Position numbers and translations under genes: made by a program. This document shows, in pieces, positions 21,152 to 21,980 of a stretch of DNA of 21,980 nt (position 1 is its first letter; each line of letters starts with the position of its first letter). The notes below the pieces were generated by a model, which saw only the letters and a list, made by a program, of their open reading frames with translations, was not told the origin of the DNA and ran no database searches. The stretch spans positions 1-21,980 of the forward strand of contig JBBRPC010000034.1 in the NCBI GenBank assembly GCA_038228615.1, written 5' to 3'. The stretch comes from F1-120-MAGs023 sp038228615. Lineage in GTDB: Bacteria > Actinomycetota > Acidimicrobiia > IMCC26256 > PALSA-610.

Positions 21152-21980
21152 ATGGATGTGGCGGTCATCACCGGAGTGGGAGGGCTGGTAGGCGCGGCTG
21201 CCGCGCGGGCCTTCGCCGACTCCGTAGATCTCGTCATTGGTGTCGATAACGACATGCGGGCATCGTTTTTTGGCGACAGTGCTTCAACGAGGTGGGCAGT
21301 CGAACGATTGCGTTCCGAAATCGAAAATTTCTCAGCCCACGATCTCGATGTGAGAGATCAAGCTGCGATTGTGGAGCTGTTTGGTCACTACGGGTCCCAG
21401 ATTTCAACGGTGATCCACTGTGCTGCGCAGCCCTCGCACGACTGGGCTGCGACGGATCCGCTCACCGATTTCAGCGTCAACGCCAACGGTACGCTCGTGA
21501 TGCTGGAGGCCACACGTCAACATTGTGATCAGGCAACTTTCATCTTCTGTTCAACGAACAAGGTCTACGGCGATCGACCAAATCAATTGCCGCTCGAGCA
21601 TCATGGAGATCGACTCGAAGTCGCTCACGATCATCCGTACGCAGAGTTTGGCATCGACGAGTCGATGAGCATCGACGACAGCACCCACTCGATTTTCGGT
21701 GTTTCGAAGGTCGCAGCCGACCTCTTGGTACAGGAATATGGTCGTTATTTCGGCATGCAGACTGTCGCCTTGCGTGGCGGATGCCTGACCGGACCTGGTC
21801 ACAGCGGCGCCCAATTACACGGGTTCTTAGCTCACCTCATGCGTTGCGCGACGGTCGGCGCTCCGTACACGATTTTTGGTTATGAGGGATTGCAGGTCCG
21901 TGACAATCTGCATGCGGACGACCTCGCTGCAGCATTTCTTGCGATCCGCGAACAGCCAGCTTCAGGCAAGGCGTTCAACA
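21152..21980 (+). CDS. CDP-paratose/tyvelose 2-epimerase-like NAD-dependent epimerase (partial)
   Basis: The frame from ATG 21152 is open for 276 codons to the window edge, so the C-terminus is missing. It is an extended SDR sugar-nucleotide epimerase. The NAD motif is TGVGGLVG (residues 7-14). GVDNDMRASFFGDSASTRW (30-48) and STNKVYGDRPNQLPLE (134-149) are typical of the CDP-paratose 2-epimerase-like family, as are LRGGCLTGPGHSGAQLHGFL and IFGYEGLQVRDNLH. The usual YxxxK reads FGVSK (Phe182, Lys186), which I believe is normal in this subgroup. It would act on a nucleotide sugar for the adjacent polysaccharide pathway. AGGA ends 3 nt before the ATG; GTG 21158 would give a better spacing of 9 nt, so the true start may be two codons later. 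Confidence 0.87.
   Translation, partial: MDVAVITGVGGLVGAAAARAFADSVDLVIGVDNDMRASFFGDSASTRWAVERLRSEIENFSAHDLDVRDQAAIVELFGHYGSQISTVIHCAAQPSHDWAATDPLTDFSVNANGTLVMLEATRQHCDQATFIFCSTNKVYGDRPNQLPLEHHGDRLEVAHDHPYAEFGIDESMSIDDSTHSIFGVSKVAADLLVQEYGRYFGMQTVALRGGCLTGPGHSGAQLHGFLAHLMRCATVGAPYTIFGYEGLQVRDNLHADDLAAAFLAIREQPASGKAFN

Overview
The window is a dense, moderately GC-rich stretch of bacterial chromosome with 23 recognisable protein genes and one possible micro-ORF. No RNA gene, insertion sequence, phage gene or CRISPR array was seen. The gene order gcvH / FHA protein (GarA-like) / FtsR-type MerR / bifunctional nuclease / second MerR, with pgsA just upstream, matches an arrangement known from Actinomycetota such as Mycobacterium (Rv1822, Rv1826-Rv1830). 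Many genes also appear to start leaderless, with a TANNNT box 6-8 nt before the start codon. I infer an actinobacterium, possibly of the Acidimicrobiia, but the class is a guess.

Layout. (1) 1-1640, minus strand: a class III aminotransferase and a SnoaL/NTF2-like protein cut by the left edge. (2) 1665-5586, plus strand: a CoxD-like AAA+ ATPase, a CoxE-like VWA protein and two XdhC/CoxI-family proteins, which together form a maturation module for molybdenum hydroxylases, followed by an SDR with a non-canonical active site. (3) 5596-7176, minus: an acyl-CoA synthetase. (4) 7201-9218, plus: a small lipoprotein and a gamma-glutamyltransferase-family protein. (5) 9242-14218, plus: pgsA (with a possible leader ORF), gcvH, garA-like, ftsR, bifunctional nuclease, merR and gcvT. 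These are housekeeping genes for phospholipid synthesis, glycine cleavage and growth control. (6) 14256-20836, minus: a five-gene polysaccharide operon transcribed as chain-length/pseudo-BY-kinase, flippase, two GT4 glycosyltransferases and O-antigen-ligase-like polymerase, with overlapping genes. (7) 20837-21151: a regulatory gap with a 3 x 14-bp tandem repeat. (8) 21152 to the right edge, plus: a CDP-paratose/tyvelose 2-epimerase-like sugar-nucleotide enzyme, cut by the edge, that probably belongs to the same polysaccharide locus.

The most interesting observations are regulatory. Two divergent gene pairs are separated by only 24 bp, and in each the two opposing -10 boxes interlock on one shared TA step (1649-1658 and 7183-7192), apparently giving bidirectional leaderless promoters. 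A further series of leaderless starts runs through the gcv/garA cluster. Among the proteins, the polysaccharide co-polymerase/kinase has lost the Walker A lysine and has no C-terminal tyrosine cluster. I found no clear evidence of an entirely new defence or mobile system.
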